Shown piece after piece: positions 43,418-51,570 of a stretch of DNA of 56,529 bases. How positions within the stretch are numbered: position 1 is the stretch's first letter; every line of letters starts with the position of its first letter. Below the pieces are notes generated by a model that saw nothing but the letters and a program-made list of their open reading frames with translations, did no database searches and was not told the DNA's origin. Where the stretch lies: positions 1 through 56,529 of the forward strand of contig NZ_JACJRG010000037.1 of NCBI RefSeq assembly GCF_014697125.1, read 5' to 3'. Source of the DNA: Anabaena minutissima FACHB-250. Lineage in GTDB: Bacteria > Cyanobacteriota > Cyanobacteriia > Cyanobacteriales > Nostocaceae. The position numbers and the translations under genes were made by a program.

Positions 43418-44065
43418 TTATTTATCTTCGAGTAATTGGTTAACCTGTTGTCCACGACGACCAGTTTTGATTTCATAGCGGCGGGTGAGGTTATCTTGAT
43501 AGTTCATATCCCTAGCGGCGGCGGAGTTGACGAACGCATCGCAATTTTTCCCTTGAACTACAGTTGCAGAACTACTGCTACGTTCTTCTGTGCTGTTATT
43601 GCGGGTATCTTTGGAGTTACTGTTACTTTGGTTTCCTTGGCTACTACCATTACCACTGACACCAATACCCAGAATGCTGACTCCACCGCCACCGCCATTA
43701 TTATGGCTGCGAGAAGAACTAGAACGAGTGCTGGTAGAAGTAGCTAAGGCGATTTTGCTGTTACTGGTGCGGGTGTTGTTACCTAAACCGACATCACTAC
43801 ACAAAGCGCGGGGGTCTTTTGCTAGTGTGTTGGGATCAACCCAAGATTGATGGTCGCCTAAGCCTTGAATTTCGGTGTTACCGACTGGGTTACTGGTAGG
43901 TGCGGGAGTGCTAGGAGTTGTATTGCCAACTTTACTGGGGACTACATTAATAGGCTTAAAAATACCTGCGGGTTGAGCATCAAAAGGCCCTGCAAAAGCG
44001 GGAAGTGTGCTGGTTAATAATGCAGTTGCGGTGAGTAAAGAACTGGTTAAGTGGCGTAATTTCAT
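43418..44065 (-). CDS. Exported Ser/Asn/Gly-rich protein
   Basis: 215 residues from ATG 44065, with TTGAGGAAC 6-8 nt upstream; TTG 44080 and ATG 44071 are alternative starts. Signal peptide MKLRHLTSSLLTATALLTST-LPAFA. The mature part has a Pro/Asn-rich start, then a low-complexity centre (TRSSSSRSHNNGGGGGVSIL, GNGSSQGNQSNSNSKD). A more ordered end carries Cys (GKNCDAFV) and a basic C-terminus. No family recognised. It shares its leader with the gene at 42714. Confidence 0.75.
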   Translation of the reverse strand: MKLRHLTSSLLTATALLTSTLPAFAGPFDAQPAGIFKPINVVPSKVGNTTPSTPAPTSNPVGNTEIQGLGDHQSWVDPNTLAKDPRALCSDVGLGNNTRTSNSKIALATSTSTRSSSSRSHNNGGGGGVSILGIGVSGNGSSQGNQSNSNSKDTRNNSTEERSSSSATVVQGKNCDAFVNSAAARDMNYQDNLTRRYEIKTGRRGQQVNQLLEDK

Positions 44066-44071
44066 GGTCAT

Positions 44072-44180
44072 GTTCCTCAAGTTTCAGTGTTGATGTGTAA
44101 TTTGGGTTTCAACCCCTTCACTGATTCAATAGGTTGACCTTTGTCTGTTTATGCAATCCCTTGCCAATTTTTCTGGAAAA
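44072..44180 (-). promoter_or_regulatory. Leader/promoter region B, conserved with region A
   Basis: On the minus strand the shared blocks are GAGATTTTTTCCAGAAA, TTGCATAAAC, TCAACCTATTGAATCAGTGA, AGGGGTTGAAACCCAAA and CACTGAAA. GGGGTTGAAACCC could form a small hairpin. The coding sequences downstream are not obviously related to each other beyond a signal peptide, so conservation of the leader suggests co-regulation. Confidence 0.6.
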
Positions 44181-44249
44181 AATCTCAACCCTAGTTTTGA
44201 GGGTTTGTAGTCAGCACTTTAGTGCTGAGTGCTGAGTAAAAAAAAGAGT

Positions 44250-44290
44250 ACGCTGCTCAACGCCTCGCTACCGCTAACAGCACTTTCAAC
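44250..44290. repeat. Copy of the GC-rich interspersed repeat
   Basis: GCTCAACGCCTCGCTACCGC followed by TAACAGCACT, next to a GTAGTCAGCACTTTAGTGCT half-palindrome (44203-44235). Confidence 0.8.
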
Positions 44291-44388
44291 TCTGCACTCT
44301 TCATATTAATTAATTGGTGGCTTGTTATACATTGGTCATAAATGGGATTAATAATGAAGTTATAAATTCGGTTGTTTTCATTGACACT

Positions 44389-44973
44389 ATGCAGTATCCA
44401 CTGGAACTTACGTTTAAACTCTGGGCATTCGCACCACAAATATCTGTTGCTGATTCCCAAAATAATTTGGTTTTCTACGTTAAGCAAAAATTATTCAAAC
44501 TCAAGGAAGCGATTACGATCTTTGCTGATGCGGAACGTACTCGTCCTCTTTACTATGTTAAAGCCGATCGCATTATCGATTTCTCAGCTCGGTATGACTT
44601 CACCGACAGTAACGGTGCTTATATTGGTGCAGTCAAACGCCGTGGTTTAAAATCCCTGTGGAAAGCTCGTTATGATATCTTTGATGGTGATGCGACTCAT
44701 TTAAATATTCAAGAGCAAAATCCTTGGGTGAAGGTTGCAGATGCACTATTGGCAGAAATCCCGATTTTGGGGTTGTTCACAGGTTATGTGTTCAATCCTG
44801 TGTATTTGGTGAGTCGGGCTGATGGTACAGTTGTGATGCGGTTAGAGAAAATCCCGACGTTTCTTTCTCGAAAATTTATCATTAAACCAGTCGATCAACT
44901 CAGCGATCGCGAGGAAGAACAAGTTATACTCAGCTTGCTCATGATGCTGTTATTAGAACGGAATCGTGGTTAA
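44389..44973 (+). CDS. LURP-one/Tubby-like fold protein
   Basis: 194 residues from ATG 44389 (MQYPLELTFKLWAFAPQISV); an upstream in-frame ATG at 44314 would add 25 poorly composed residues. The pattern of short strands with FYVKQKLFKLKEAITIFADA and RPLYYVKADRIIDFSARYDF matches LURP-one-related proteins (tubby-like beta barrel with a central helix). The hydrophobic helix ALLAEIPILGLFTGYVFNPV is the probable central helix. Function in bacteria is unknown; lipid binding is suggested for the fold. Confidence 0.8.
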   Translation: MQYPLELTFKLWAFAPQISVADSQNNLVFYVKQKLFKLKEAITIFADAERTRPLYYVKADRIIDFSARYDFTDSNGAYIGAVKRRGLKSLWKARYDIFDGDATHLNIQEQNPWVKVADALLAEIPILGLFTGYVFNPVYLVSRADGTVVMRLEKIPTFLSRKFIIKPVDQLSDREEEQVILSLLMMLLLERNRG

Positions 44974-45051
44974 TTAAAGGAAGTCAAAAGTCAAAAGTAA
45001 GAAAATCTTCACATTTTGACTTTTAACTTTTTGTCCGCAGACTTGGGTAAA

Positions 45052-45993
45052 CTAACCAATTAACTTTTGCCAACTCGCTGGCCCGATGATTGCATCAGCA
45101 AGTAACCCATTTTGTCTTTGAAATCTCTTAATTGCTGCTTCTGTTTGTGGTCCGAAAATACCGTCAGCATCTACACCTACTCGGTATTGTATATATTTGA
45201 CTACTGGGCCGCCAGCATGATTAGGTCTGATGATGCGTTTGGCTAAAATCTGATTAATTATGCTCCAAGTAGTTTCGCCGACAATACCAGTTCTTTCAAT
45301 ACCAACAATGCCTTGAAATCTCTCTATGGCAAATTTTGTTTCGGCGTTGAGTTGATTATTTTCAACTAATACTTTGCCATTTCTATCGGTAATTTTGAGC
45401 CGATTTAAAGACTTTTGCAGTCTCATCACACTAGTATCTATATTCTGTTCTTCATCTGGAACAGAATTTACTGGAACGCTAGGTAGTTTACCTGTCAAGC
45501 CTTTAACAATTGCATTGGCTGTTGCTTCAGCATCGAACAGATTCATATCTTTTTGTGAATCTATGAAGCAACACTCTACAAGAATTGCCGGCATATTTGT
45601 ATTTCGCAAGACAAATAAGTGAGATCCATTCTTAACCCCACGGTTAAAAAATCCTAATTTAACAATTTCATTTAATACAGGTTGGGCAATTCTTCTACCT
45701 GAATCACTAGCGGCAAAGACTTCCGTCCCGTTAGCTTGTCCGTTAAAAGCATTAAAATGGATTGAAACAAAGACTTCAACTCTAGCAGCATTAGCTTTGT
45801 TACATCTTTGTGAGAGTGAATTTTGGACTGAGGTAGACCGATCAGGCTTACACGATATGACTTCATGTCCTAAAGCTTGTAACTTAGATATAACTCTATT
45901 CCCAACATCTACATTTAAATTATCCTCAAATTTTATCCCTCTAGCTCCGGTATCTGGTGGGGAATTATGTCCGATATCAATGCCATATTTCAT
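45052..45993 (-). CDS. N-acetylmuramoyl-L-alanine amidase with two peptidoglycan-binding domains
   Basis: 313 residues. The N-terminal ~170 residues form an Amidase_3 zinc domain: first ligand in YGIDIGHNSPPDTGA, EDNLNVDVGNRV (Glu), VFVSIHFNAFNG (His), and ILVECCFIDSQKDM with the catalytic Glu. Two PG_binding_1 domains follow (LQKSLNRLKITDRNGKVL, and VKYIQYRVGVDADGIFGPQT). The enzyme cuts between MurNAc and the stem peptide. There is no signal peptide, so it is either released by another route or acts after lysis. Start ATG 45993. Confidence 0.92.
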   Translation of the reverse strand: MKYGIDIGHNSPPDTGARGIKFEDNLNVDVGNRVISKLQALGHEVISCKPDRSTSVQNSLSQRCNKANAARVEVFVSIHFNAFNGQANGTEVFAASDSGRRIAQPVLNEIVKLGFFNRGVKNGSHLFVLRNTNMPAILVECCFIDSQKDMNLFDAEATANAIVKGLTGKLPSVPVNSVPDEEQNIDTSVMRLQKSLNRLKITDRNGKVLVENNQLNAETKFAIERFQGIVGIERTGIVGETTWSIINQILAKRIIRPNHAGGPVVKYIQYRVGVDADGIFGPQTEAAIKRFQRQNGLLADAIIGPASWQKLIG

Positions 45994-46377
45994 GTGTTAA
46001 TCCTCAACTGATTTTTCCAATACTCCCAATGCTGTTTATTTGCCGTGTTGAGTGTGTGCGACGATGCTCCGCACCACCGTAGGCGTTGGCATTTCGCCCA
46101 CCCTAGGCGATCGCTATGACAGCGACATTGCACAACCAACATATTACTGAGAATAATTTTATTTACCAAGTTCGTATTTTAACAAAATATATCTGCACCA
46201 ACGTCTTGAATACAAATCTACTCCATAAGCAAGCAATGGCCTACGGTCGGTCGGAGACCATCGCCTCCATAAGTGTGTGTTGGTTTAAGTATTTAGTCAA
46301 GAGTCATTAGTCCATAGTCATTAGTCGTTAGTCGTTAGCTTTTCTTCCCTGTCACCTGTCACCTGTCACCTGTCCCC

Positions 46378-46521
46378 TCACCTCCTCTGTGTAGCGAACA
46401 CGCACCACATCACAAATACTGTCAACCCCAAATAAATTGATACCGTTAACCACTCTTGCCAGCTACCAGATAGATTATTCATCAGTAAAAATGCGGTAAA
46501 TAACCAGAAATTCTCCTCCAT
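46378..46521 (-). CDS. Small membrane protein, 47 residues
   Basis: ATG 46521 opens MEENFWLFTAFLLMNNLSGS, then WQEWLTVSIYLGLTVFVMWC, then VFATQRR and a TGA. Two hydrophobic helices, acidic N-terminus and basic C-terminus make a credible membrane topology. GGAG lies upstream but close (2 nt). The composition is clearly protein-like, unlike the surrounding repeats. The family is not recognised. Confidence 0.55.
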   Translation of the reverse strand: MEENFWLFTAFLLMNNLSGSWQEWLTVSIYLGLTVFVMWCVFATQRR

Positions 46522-46703
46522 TCTCCAGTCTACGCGTTTATACTCTCAGTAGTTTCCTGGATTGATTTTCTCAAAAAATTTTGCTAATTTTCCGGAAATC
46601 CTCAAAACGCAGTGGTATTAATGATTAGTAGAGTCAAATACAACGGTTTATACAGAAACTTTATATTGAACCCTTTGGGGAATATATCCCCTTTACAATT
46701 ATC

Positions 46704-46732
46704 AAAAGCCCGGTTATTACAGCCGGGCTTTT
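46704..46732. terminator. Strong bidirectional stem-loop without an obvious upstream gene
   Basis: A perfect 10-bp stem AAAAGCCCGG / CCGGGCTTTT with a 9-nt loop; A and T runs on both sides allow function in either direction. The nearest plus-strand gene upstream is more than 1.7 kb away, and the SDR gene starts 140 nt downstream. A second small stem (CCTTTGGGGAATATATCCCC) lies just before it. It may end a small RNA. Confidence 0.75.
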
Positions 46733-46874
46733 GACTTATTGGGGATTGGGGATTAGGAAATCACCCTCATCCGCAAGATAACTAGTACATAGGGAATTAC
46801 AAATTAAGCCTGTGGTAGCAAACTGCGTACTCATATTTTGAGTAGATTAACAGTAGGCTATCTGTGGAACAGTT

Positions 46875-47702
46875 ATGACTTTTATGAAAGATGATGATTT
46901 GGTGTTAGTTGCTGGTGCAACTGGTGGTGTGGGACAACTGGTAGTAGGAAAACTTTTGGAGAAGAATGTCAGGGTACGTATCCTAACTCGGAATGCACAA
47001 AAAGCTACAAAGATGTTTGATGACAAGGTGGAAATTGTGGTTGGGGATATCCGCGAACCAAGTACACTCACCGCAGCAGTAGAGAATGTCACTCACATCA
47101 TCTGTTGTACTGGAACTACTGCTTTTCCTTCTGCTAGATGGGATTTTTACCCCAAACCTAACCTGATTGATTGGGTAAAGATTTTTCTGGATGCTGACTA
47201 CAGAGAAGCTACGGCAAAAAATACACCGAAAAAGGTTGATTTTGTGGGTGTGAGTAACTTAGTTGCTGTTGTACCCAGCACTCTGAAAAGGTTTGTTTTT
47301 ATTTCATCGGTGGGAATTCTCCGTAAAAATCAGCCCCCTTTTAGTATTCTCAATGGCTTTGGTGTGCTGGATGCTAAACAAAAGGGTGAGGAAGCAATTA
47401 TCAATTCGGGATTACCTTACACAATCATTCGTCCAGGACGCTTGATTGATGGCCCTTATACTTCCTACGATCTCAATACTCTTTTGAAAGCTACTACAGA
47501 CAGTAAGTTAGATGTAGTTGTTGGTAAAGGTGATACCCTAGCAGGTGATGCTAGTAGAATTGATGTCGCGGCAGCTTGTGTGGAATCTCTTTTTTACCCA
47601 TCGACTGAAGGACAAGTTTTTGAATTAGTCAATAAAGGAAGCAGACCACCTGCAATTGACTGGGAAAAACTATTTTCTCAGCTAAGTAAAATCCAGGAGT
47701 GA
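46875..47702 (+). CDS. Atypical SDR, NAD(P)-binding (NmrA-like)
   Basis: 275 residues. The Rossmann opening LVLVAGATGGVGQLVVGKLL, the VEIVVGDIREPSTLTAAVEN segment and FVFISSVGI place it among atypical short-chain dehydrogenases (NmrA/Ycf39-like). The active-site YxxxK of classical SDRs is not evident, though AKQKGEEAI occupies that area. PYTIIRPGRLIDGP is conserved in plant and cyanobacterial homologues. Substrate unknown; some relatives assist photosystem assembly or chlorophyll metabolism. Confidence 0.87.
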   Translation: MTFMKDDDLVLVAGATGGVGQLVVGKLLEKNVRVRILTRNAQKATKMFDDKVEIVVGDIREPSTLTAAVENVTHIICCTGTTAFPSARWDFYPKPNLIDWVKIFLDADYREATAKNTPKKVDFVGVSNLVAVVPSTLKRFVFISSVGILRKNQPPFSILNGFGVLDAKQKGEEAIINSGLPYTIIRPGRLIDGPYTSYDLNTLLKATTDSKLDVVVGKGDTLAGDASRIDVAAACVESLFYPSTEGQVFELVNKGSRPPAIDWEKLFSQLSKIQE

Positions 47703-47773
47703 TAAAAAGCCAATAAAAATAGCCCAAAATATACTGTGTTTTGGGTGAACGGGGTGGGGTTCTTCGGGTTTCA

Positions 47774-48775
47774 TCAGCAATCAAGATTCAAATATGACAT
47801 ATCAGGCCCGGAGGGAATAATACCACCGGGATTGAGGGGGAAAAGATTGCCATAATAATCTCGCTTCACACTCTCCAAATCACAAGTATCAGCAACGCCT
47901 TGTAGCTGATATAAGTTACGCAAATAGACACTCAAATGCTCATAATCCTTGATTCGGCGGCGGTTACACTTAAACAAACCGTAATAGACAATATCAAACC
48001 GGAATAACGTCGTGAACAGTCGCACATCGGCTAAAGTGATATTATCTCCGCACAGATATTTACTATCAGCCAGTGTATCCTCAATCTCATCCAGAGTTGT
48101 AAATAGCTGATCACAAGCTTTGTTGTAAGCCTCTTGTGTCTGAGCAAAACCACAACGATATACCCCATTGTTGACATAGCTGTAAATTTTCTCATTCCAA
48201 GACTCAATTTTTTGTTTTAACTCCTCTGGGTAGAGATTCAGTATGGGATTTAAGGCAAACTCATTAAATTCAGAGTTCAGCATGATAATAATATCTGCAC
48301 TCTCATTATTCACAATAGTCTTTGTTTGTTTGTCCCATAACACTGGCACTGTAGAACGTCCACTATACCCAGGTTTGGCAAGGGCATATAATTCAGCCAG
48401 AGTAGAACAATTTTCCTCCGGAGAGTCAAACACCCAACCACCCGACTCCGCAGACGGAGAAACCACTGATACTGATATGGCTGCTTCTAATCCTTTCAAC
48501 GCCCGAACTACTAGCGTGCGGTGCGCCCAAGGACAACCCATGCCGATGAAAAGGGTATAACGTCCGGTTGCTGGTTGATAGGGACTATTTCCCCCGGATT
48601 GGATAAAATTTCTAAACTCGCTACTAGGACGAATATACTCTCCTGATTGATTTCGAGGAGCAAGTTTTGACATCATTATCTGCCAAATATTTGTCCACAC
48701 AAATTTACCCATGCCAATGATGAGCTTAGGAGGTAAAGACTTCCCCTTTTTCTTAGCCTTGCTGATACCAGTCAT
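47774..48775 (-). CDS. Glutathionyl-hydroquinone reductase-like GST (ECM4/YqjG type)
   Basis: 333 residues. The N-terminal thioredoxin-like domain has the catalytic Cys in FIGMGCPWAHRTLVVRALKG, diagnostic of xi-class GSTs. YSGRSTVPVLWDKQTKTIVN and NNESADIIIMLNSEFNEFA form the glutathione site, and the C-terminal helical domain contains LCGDNITLADVRLFTTLFRF. These enzymes reduce glutathionyl-hydroquinones in the cytoplasm. The first ~50 residues are variable and basic. It is divergent from the PNPOx gene, with a perfect palindrome between them. Confidence 0.9.
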   Translation of the reverse strand: MTGISKAKKKGKSLPPKLIIGMGKFVWTNIWQIMMSKLAPRNQSGEYIRPSSEFRNFIQSGGNSPYQPATGRYTLFIGMGCPWAHRTLVVRALKGLEAAISVSVVSPSAESGGWVFDSPEENCSTLAELYALAKPGYSGRSTVPVLWDKQTKTIVNNESADIIIMLNSEFNEFALNPILNLYPEELKQKIESWNEKIYSYVNNGVYRCGFAQTQEAYNKACDQLFTTLDEIEDTLADSKYLCGDNITLADVRLFTTLFRFDIVYYGLFKCNRRRIKDYEHLSVYLRNLYQLQGVADTCDLESVKRDYYGNLFPLNPGGIIPSGPDMSYLNLDC

Positions 48776-48874
48776 GGTGAATACCTTCCCCGGTGGAATA
48801 AATCAAGATTGTGTCTTTTGACTTGCGCCTGATAAAATCCTAACGGAAAAACCTGTGGCTACCCTTCGCTACGC

Positions 48875-48900
48875 AACTAAAATGCGATCGCATTTTAGTT
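48875..48900. repeat. Perfect 26-bp palindrome centred on HIP1
   Basis: AACTAAAATGCGA is followed directly by its exact reverse complement, so that GCGATCGC lies at the centre. The site is 100 nt upstream of the GST start and 142 nt upstream of the PNPOx-fold gene. It could be an operator for either divergent gene, or a repeat built around HIP1. Confidence 0.8.
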
Positions 48901-49041
48901 AAAATTATTGAGGGGTTGATTACTTACTATCAAGAAGCTATCAAAAGCTTAAAATAGTCCTAGCTGCGCAATCAGACTTAACCAAATCAGATATCAATGG
49001 TAAAGTATTTTGCTACTCCCTACTCACTGTTTTTATAGTCT

Positions 49042-49596
49042 ATGGCTAAAGTTTTTGACTGTATTACAGCACAACTGCAAAGCTTTATCGCAGCTCAACA
49101 ACTATTCTTTGTTGCTTCTGCACCCCTGAGTCCTGATGGTCATGTGAATTTATCACCTAAAGGATTAGATTGTTTGCGGCTGATTTCTCCCCATCAGGTC
49201 GCTTACCTAGATTTAACCGGCAGTGGCAACGAAACTTCAGCCCATCTAGAAGAAAACGGGCGAATTACTTTGATGTTTTGCGCCTTTGAAGAACCCCCTT
49301 GCATCTTACGTCTCTATGGACGGGGTAGAACAATTCTACCAAGTTCCCCTGATTGGCATTCCTTGTATTCATTGTTTCCGCCAATCCCTGGAATTCGTCA
49401 AATTATCATTGTGGATGTGGAACGTGTGCAAACATCCTGTGGTTTTGGTGTACCACTTTATGAATATAAGGGTCAACGCCAAACTCTAGTTAATTGGGCG
49501 GATAAAAAAGGAGAACAGGGAGTCAAAGACTATCAACAACAGAAAAATCTTGTAAGCATTGACGGTCTAGCTACTCCCCTGAGTAAATTACCTTGA
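49042..49596 (+). CDS. Pyridoxamine 5'-phosphate oxidase-fold protein
   Basis: 184 residues of the PNPOx-like FMN-binding split barrel: IAAQQLFFVASAPLSPDGHV, NLSPKGLDCL, VAYLDLTGSGNETSAHLEEN, and RITLMFCAFEEPPCILRLYG are typical of the 'pyridoxamine 5-phosphate oxidase family' of unknown role, found in plants and cyanobacteria. The C-terminal half contains CGFGVPLYEYKGQR, a conserved family segment. It likely binds a flavin or F420-like cofactor. The GNAT gene follows after 30 bp on the same strand. Confidence 0.85.
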   Translation: MAKVFDCITAQLQSFIAAQQLFFVASAPLSPDGHVNLSPKGLDCLRLISPHQVAYLDLTGSGNETSAHLEENGRITLMFCAFEEPPCILRLYGRGRTILPSSPDWHSLYSLFPPIPGIRQIIIVDVERVQTSCGFGVPLYEYKGQRQTLVNWADKKGEQGVKDYQQQKNLVSIDGLATPLSKLP

Positions 49597-49626
49597 GTAG
49601 AGTGACTTTTTAGGAAAATTTAGAGC

Positions 49627-50157
49627 ATGGATTACGCAATTCGTCAACTTACACAACAGGACGAACCTTTCTTGTGGGAAATGCTCTATGAAGCAGCGCA
49701 CATGGCAGAAGAAGGTGATTTGACGGTACAGGATGCCAGGAATCATCCTGAGTTGGCAAGATATGTCAGCAATTGGGGTTTAAAAGATGACATGGGTTTT
49801 GTGGCTACTTTGGTAAGTAGCCAGCAGTCAATAGGGGCGGTATGGTTGCGTTTACTAGCTGGGGAAAATCAAGGGTATGGTTTTGTTGATGAGCAAACAC
49901 CTGAATTAGCGATCGCAGTTTACCCTGAATATAGAAATCAAGGTATAGGTACAGAGTTAATGACTCATTTACTAGCAGCCGCTCAAGTTGTGTATCCCTC
50001 AATATCACTTAGTACCCGACAATCCAATCCAGCCTTACATTTATATCAAAAGTTGGGTTGGGAAGTCATTCCGGGTAGTGAAAAAATTAACCGAGTTGGT
50101 GGGATATCTTTAAAGATGAAACTAGATTTCAAAAGCAAGAATATTACCAATTACTAG
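49627..50157 (+). CDS. GNAT-family N-acetyltransferase
   Basis: 176 residues. The acetyl-CoA pyrophosphate loop is YRNQGIGTELMTHLLAAA, after strand ELAIAVYPE. The later SISLSTRQSNPALHLYQKLG and W are the usual GNAT motif B. The acceptor cannot be told. The gene is 30 bp after the PNPOx gene, probably in one transcript, and its 3' end overlaps the convergent 99-residue gene by 14 bp. Confidence 0.9.
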   Translation: MDYAIRQLTQQDEPFLWEMLYEAAHMAEEGDLTVQDARNHPELARYVSNWGLKDDMGFVATLVSSQQSIGAVWLRLLAGENQGYGFVDEQTPELAIAVYPEYRNQGIGTELMTHLLAAAQVVYPSISLSTRQSNPALHLYQKLGWEVIPGSEKINRVGGISLKMKLDFKSKNITNY

Positions 50158-50443
50158 AGTTAGTTTGTTGATACTTATAGATTTGTTCAATCCATATACG
50201 GATATCAACCTCTGAACCTGAAGTAAAAGACCTCCTTGTTACAGGGTCGTAGGCCTGCCAATATTTATTACCGTGACGGTCAACCTTTTGATTAACCTGA
50301 ATTTCGTTTGATGCTGTTAGTAATATTTTTACTACTTTTTGCCAAATTTTATGTAAAAATCCCCAGCAGAAATTATGTCTAAATATTATGCTAGTAGGTG
50401 TTTCTATGTCTTTAGATTGTAGACACCCAATATCATCTTGCAT
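50144..50443 (-). CDS. Small conserved cyanobacterial protein, 99 residues
   Basis: The C-terminal part KVDRHGNKYWQAYDPVTRRS, then SEVDIRIWIEQIYKYQ, resembles a short family repeatedly seen in cyanobacteria ('W.kRDr.G..yW..YDP.t..s....sE.evr.WlEq.y'); recognised from memory, no name known. The N-terminal 45 residues are less typical, and translation may begin at an internal start. It overlaps the GNAT gene tail to tail. Confidence 0.65.
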   Translation of the reverse strand: MQDDIGCLQSKDIETPTSIIFRHNFCWGFLHKIWQKVVKILLTASNEIQVNQKVDRHGNKYWQAYDPVTRRSFTSGSEVDIRIWIEQIYKYQQTNSSNW

Positions 50444-50654
50444 AAGATTATTCCTGATTGCGATCGAGTCAACATCACTTTAACAACATCTCTATTTGTA
50501 ATCAAATCATGGCTTGTATAGTTTCTATAAATTGTATTTATAGAAGACAAAAGGTGTCAGAATAAAGGATATAGATCAGAGTAAAATTCTCTGAAATTGT
50601 TTTTGATCTGTCATGAAGTAAATGATTGAATAAATTTAACATCATAAATTGTCC

Positions 50655-51554
50655 ATGAAAATTTCCCAACTTCGCGCCGTAGTTGCAGTAGCGGAGCGCG
50701 GCAATTTCAGTGAAGCAGCTTTAGAATTACAACTTACCCAACCGGCAGTTAGTCATGCGATCGCTACTTTGGAAGAGGAACTGGGTGTACCTTTATTTTC
50801 CAGAGGTCGTTATGGCGCAGTTTTGACACCTGCGGGAGAGCGAATTTTACATCATGCTCGCCAAGCAATGCAGCATCTAGAGATGATGCAGCAAGAAGCC
50901 AATCTGCATAAAGGTTTACATGGTGGTCACGTGCGGGTAGCATCTTTTCGGAGTGTAGCTACTCATTTATTACCAAAAGCGATCGCCCAATTTCACGACC
51001 AATTCCCAGACATTTCTGTCACAATGATCGAATGTCTTTCTTATCTGGAAGCAGAACAATGTTTGCGTGAAGGACGTGCCGATTTGGGTATTACTTATGT
51101 ACCCACTAGTGATGAATTTGCAGCCTGGGAAATTTTGCGGGATGAGTATGTTGTTTTACTTCCGCCAAAAGCTAAAATTAGCGATTTAAAAATTACTTGG
51201 GAAGATATAGACACATATTCACCAGTTATACTTGCTTGCCTACCATGTGGAAGACCTCTACATCATCACTTAAAACAAGTAGCACCTTTCATCAAAACCA
51301 CTAGCAACATTCAAGAAGACTCAACTATTGTTAGTTTAGTTAATCAAGGATTAAGTGCAGCCATTCTCCCACGTCTAGCAGCAGTGCCAATTCCTCCAGA
51401 AGTGCAAGTTTATAGCCTACCCAAACCATTAGAAAGAGTCATGGGGATAGCTGTTTTATCTGATTCTTTACATATTCCGGCGGTGTTTAAATTTTTAGAA
51501 ATGTTCAAAGACTTTGATTTTTACACTTTAGCTAAATCTACTTATAGTCAATAG
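50655..51554 (+). CDS. LysR-family transcriptional regulator
   Basis: 299 residues from the ATG giving MKISQLRAVVAVAERGNFSE; a TTG two codons before is the alternative. The winged HTH (AALELQLTQPAVSHAIATLE) is followed by a linker helix and the periplasmic-binding-like effector domain (GGHVRVASFRSVATHLLPKA, ADLGITYVPTSDE, VSLVNQGLSAAILPRLA). The coinducer is unknown. It runs toward the moxR gene; target genes cannot be inferred because both neighbours are convergent. Confidence 0.93.
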   Translation: MKISQLRAVVAVAERGNFSEAALELQLTQPAVSHAIATLEEELGVPLFSRGRYGAVLTPAGERILHHARQAMQHLEMMQQEANLHKGLHGGHVRVASFRSVATHLLPKAIAQFHDQFPDISVTMIECLSYLEAEQCLREGRADLGITYVPTSDEFAAWEILRDEYVVLLPPKAKISDLKITWEDIDTYSPVILACLPCGRPLHHHLKQVAPFIKTTSNIQEDSTIVSLVNQGLSAAILPRLAAVPIPPEVQVYSLPKPLERVMGIAVLSDSLHIPAVFKFLEMFKDFDFYTLAKSTYSQ

Positions 51555-51570
51555 TGATTATTTAATAGTC

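Larger units (their letters stand above)
45994..46874. other. 880-bp intergenic region
   Basis: Holds a HIP1-rich stretch (46080-46120), a repeat GGCCTACGGTCGGTCGGAGA (46238-46275) related to one at 53438-53481, and a CACCTGT heptamer run (46350-46378). A 47-codon membrane ORF on the minus strand and an orphan terminator are listed separately. A 64-codon plus-strand frame (46116-46310) runs through repeats and is not credible. Confidence 0.6.

Noticed and set aside
46116..46310. 64-codon ORF in the amidase-SDR spacer
   Set aside because: It runs through interspersed repeat sequence and has no protein-like pattern; a better small ORF lies on the other strand nearby.
46801..46870. NtcA site before the SDR gene
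   Set aside because: GTAGCAAACTGCGTAC has a 10-nt rather than 8-nt spacing between GTA and TAC.
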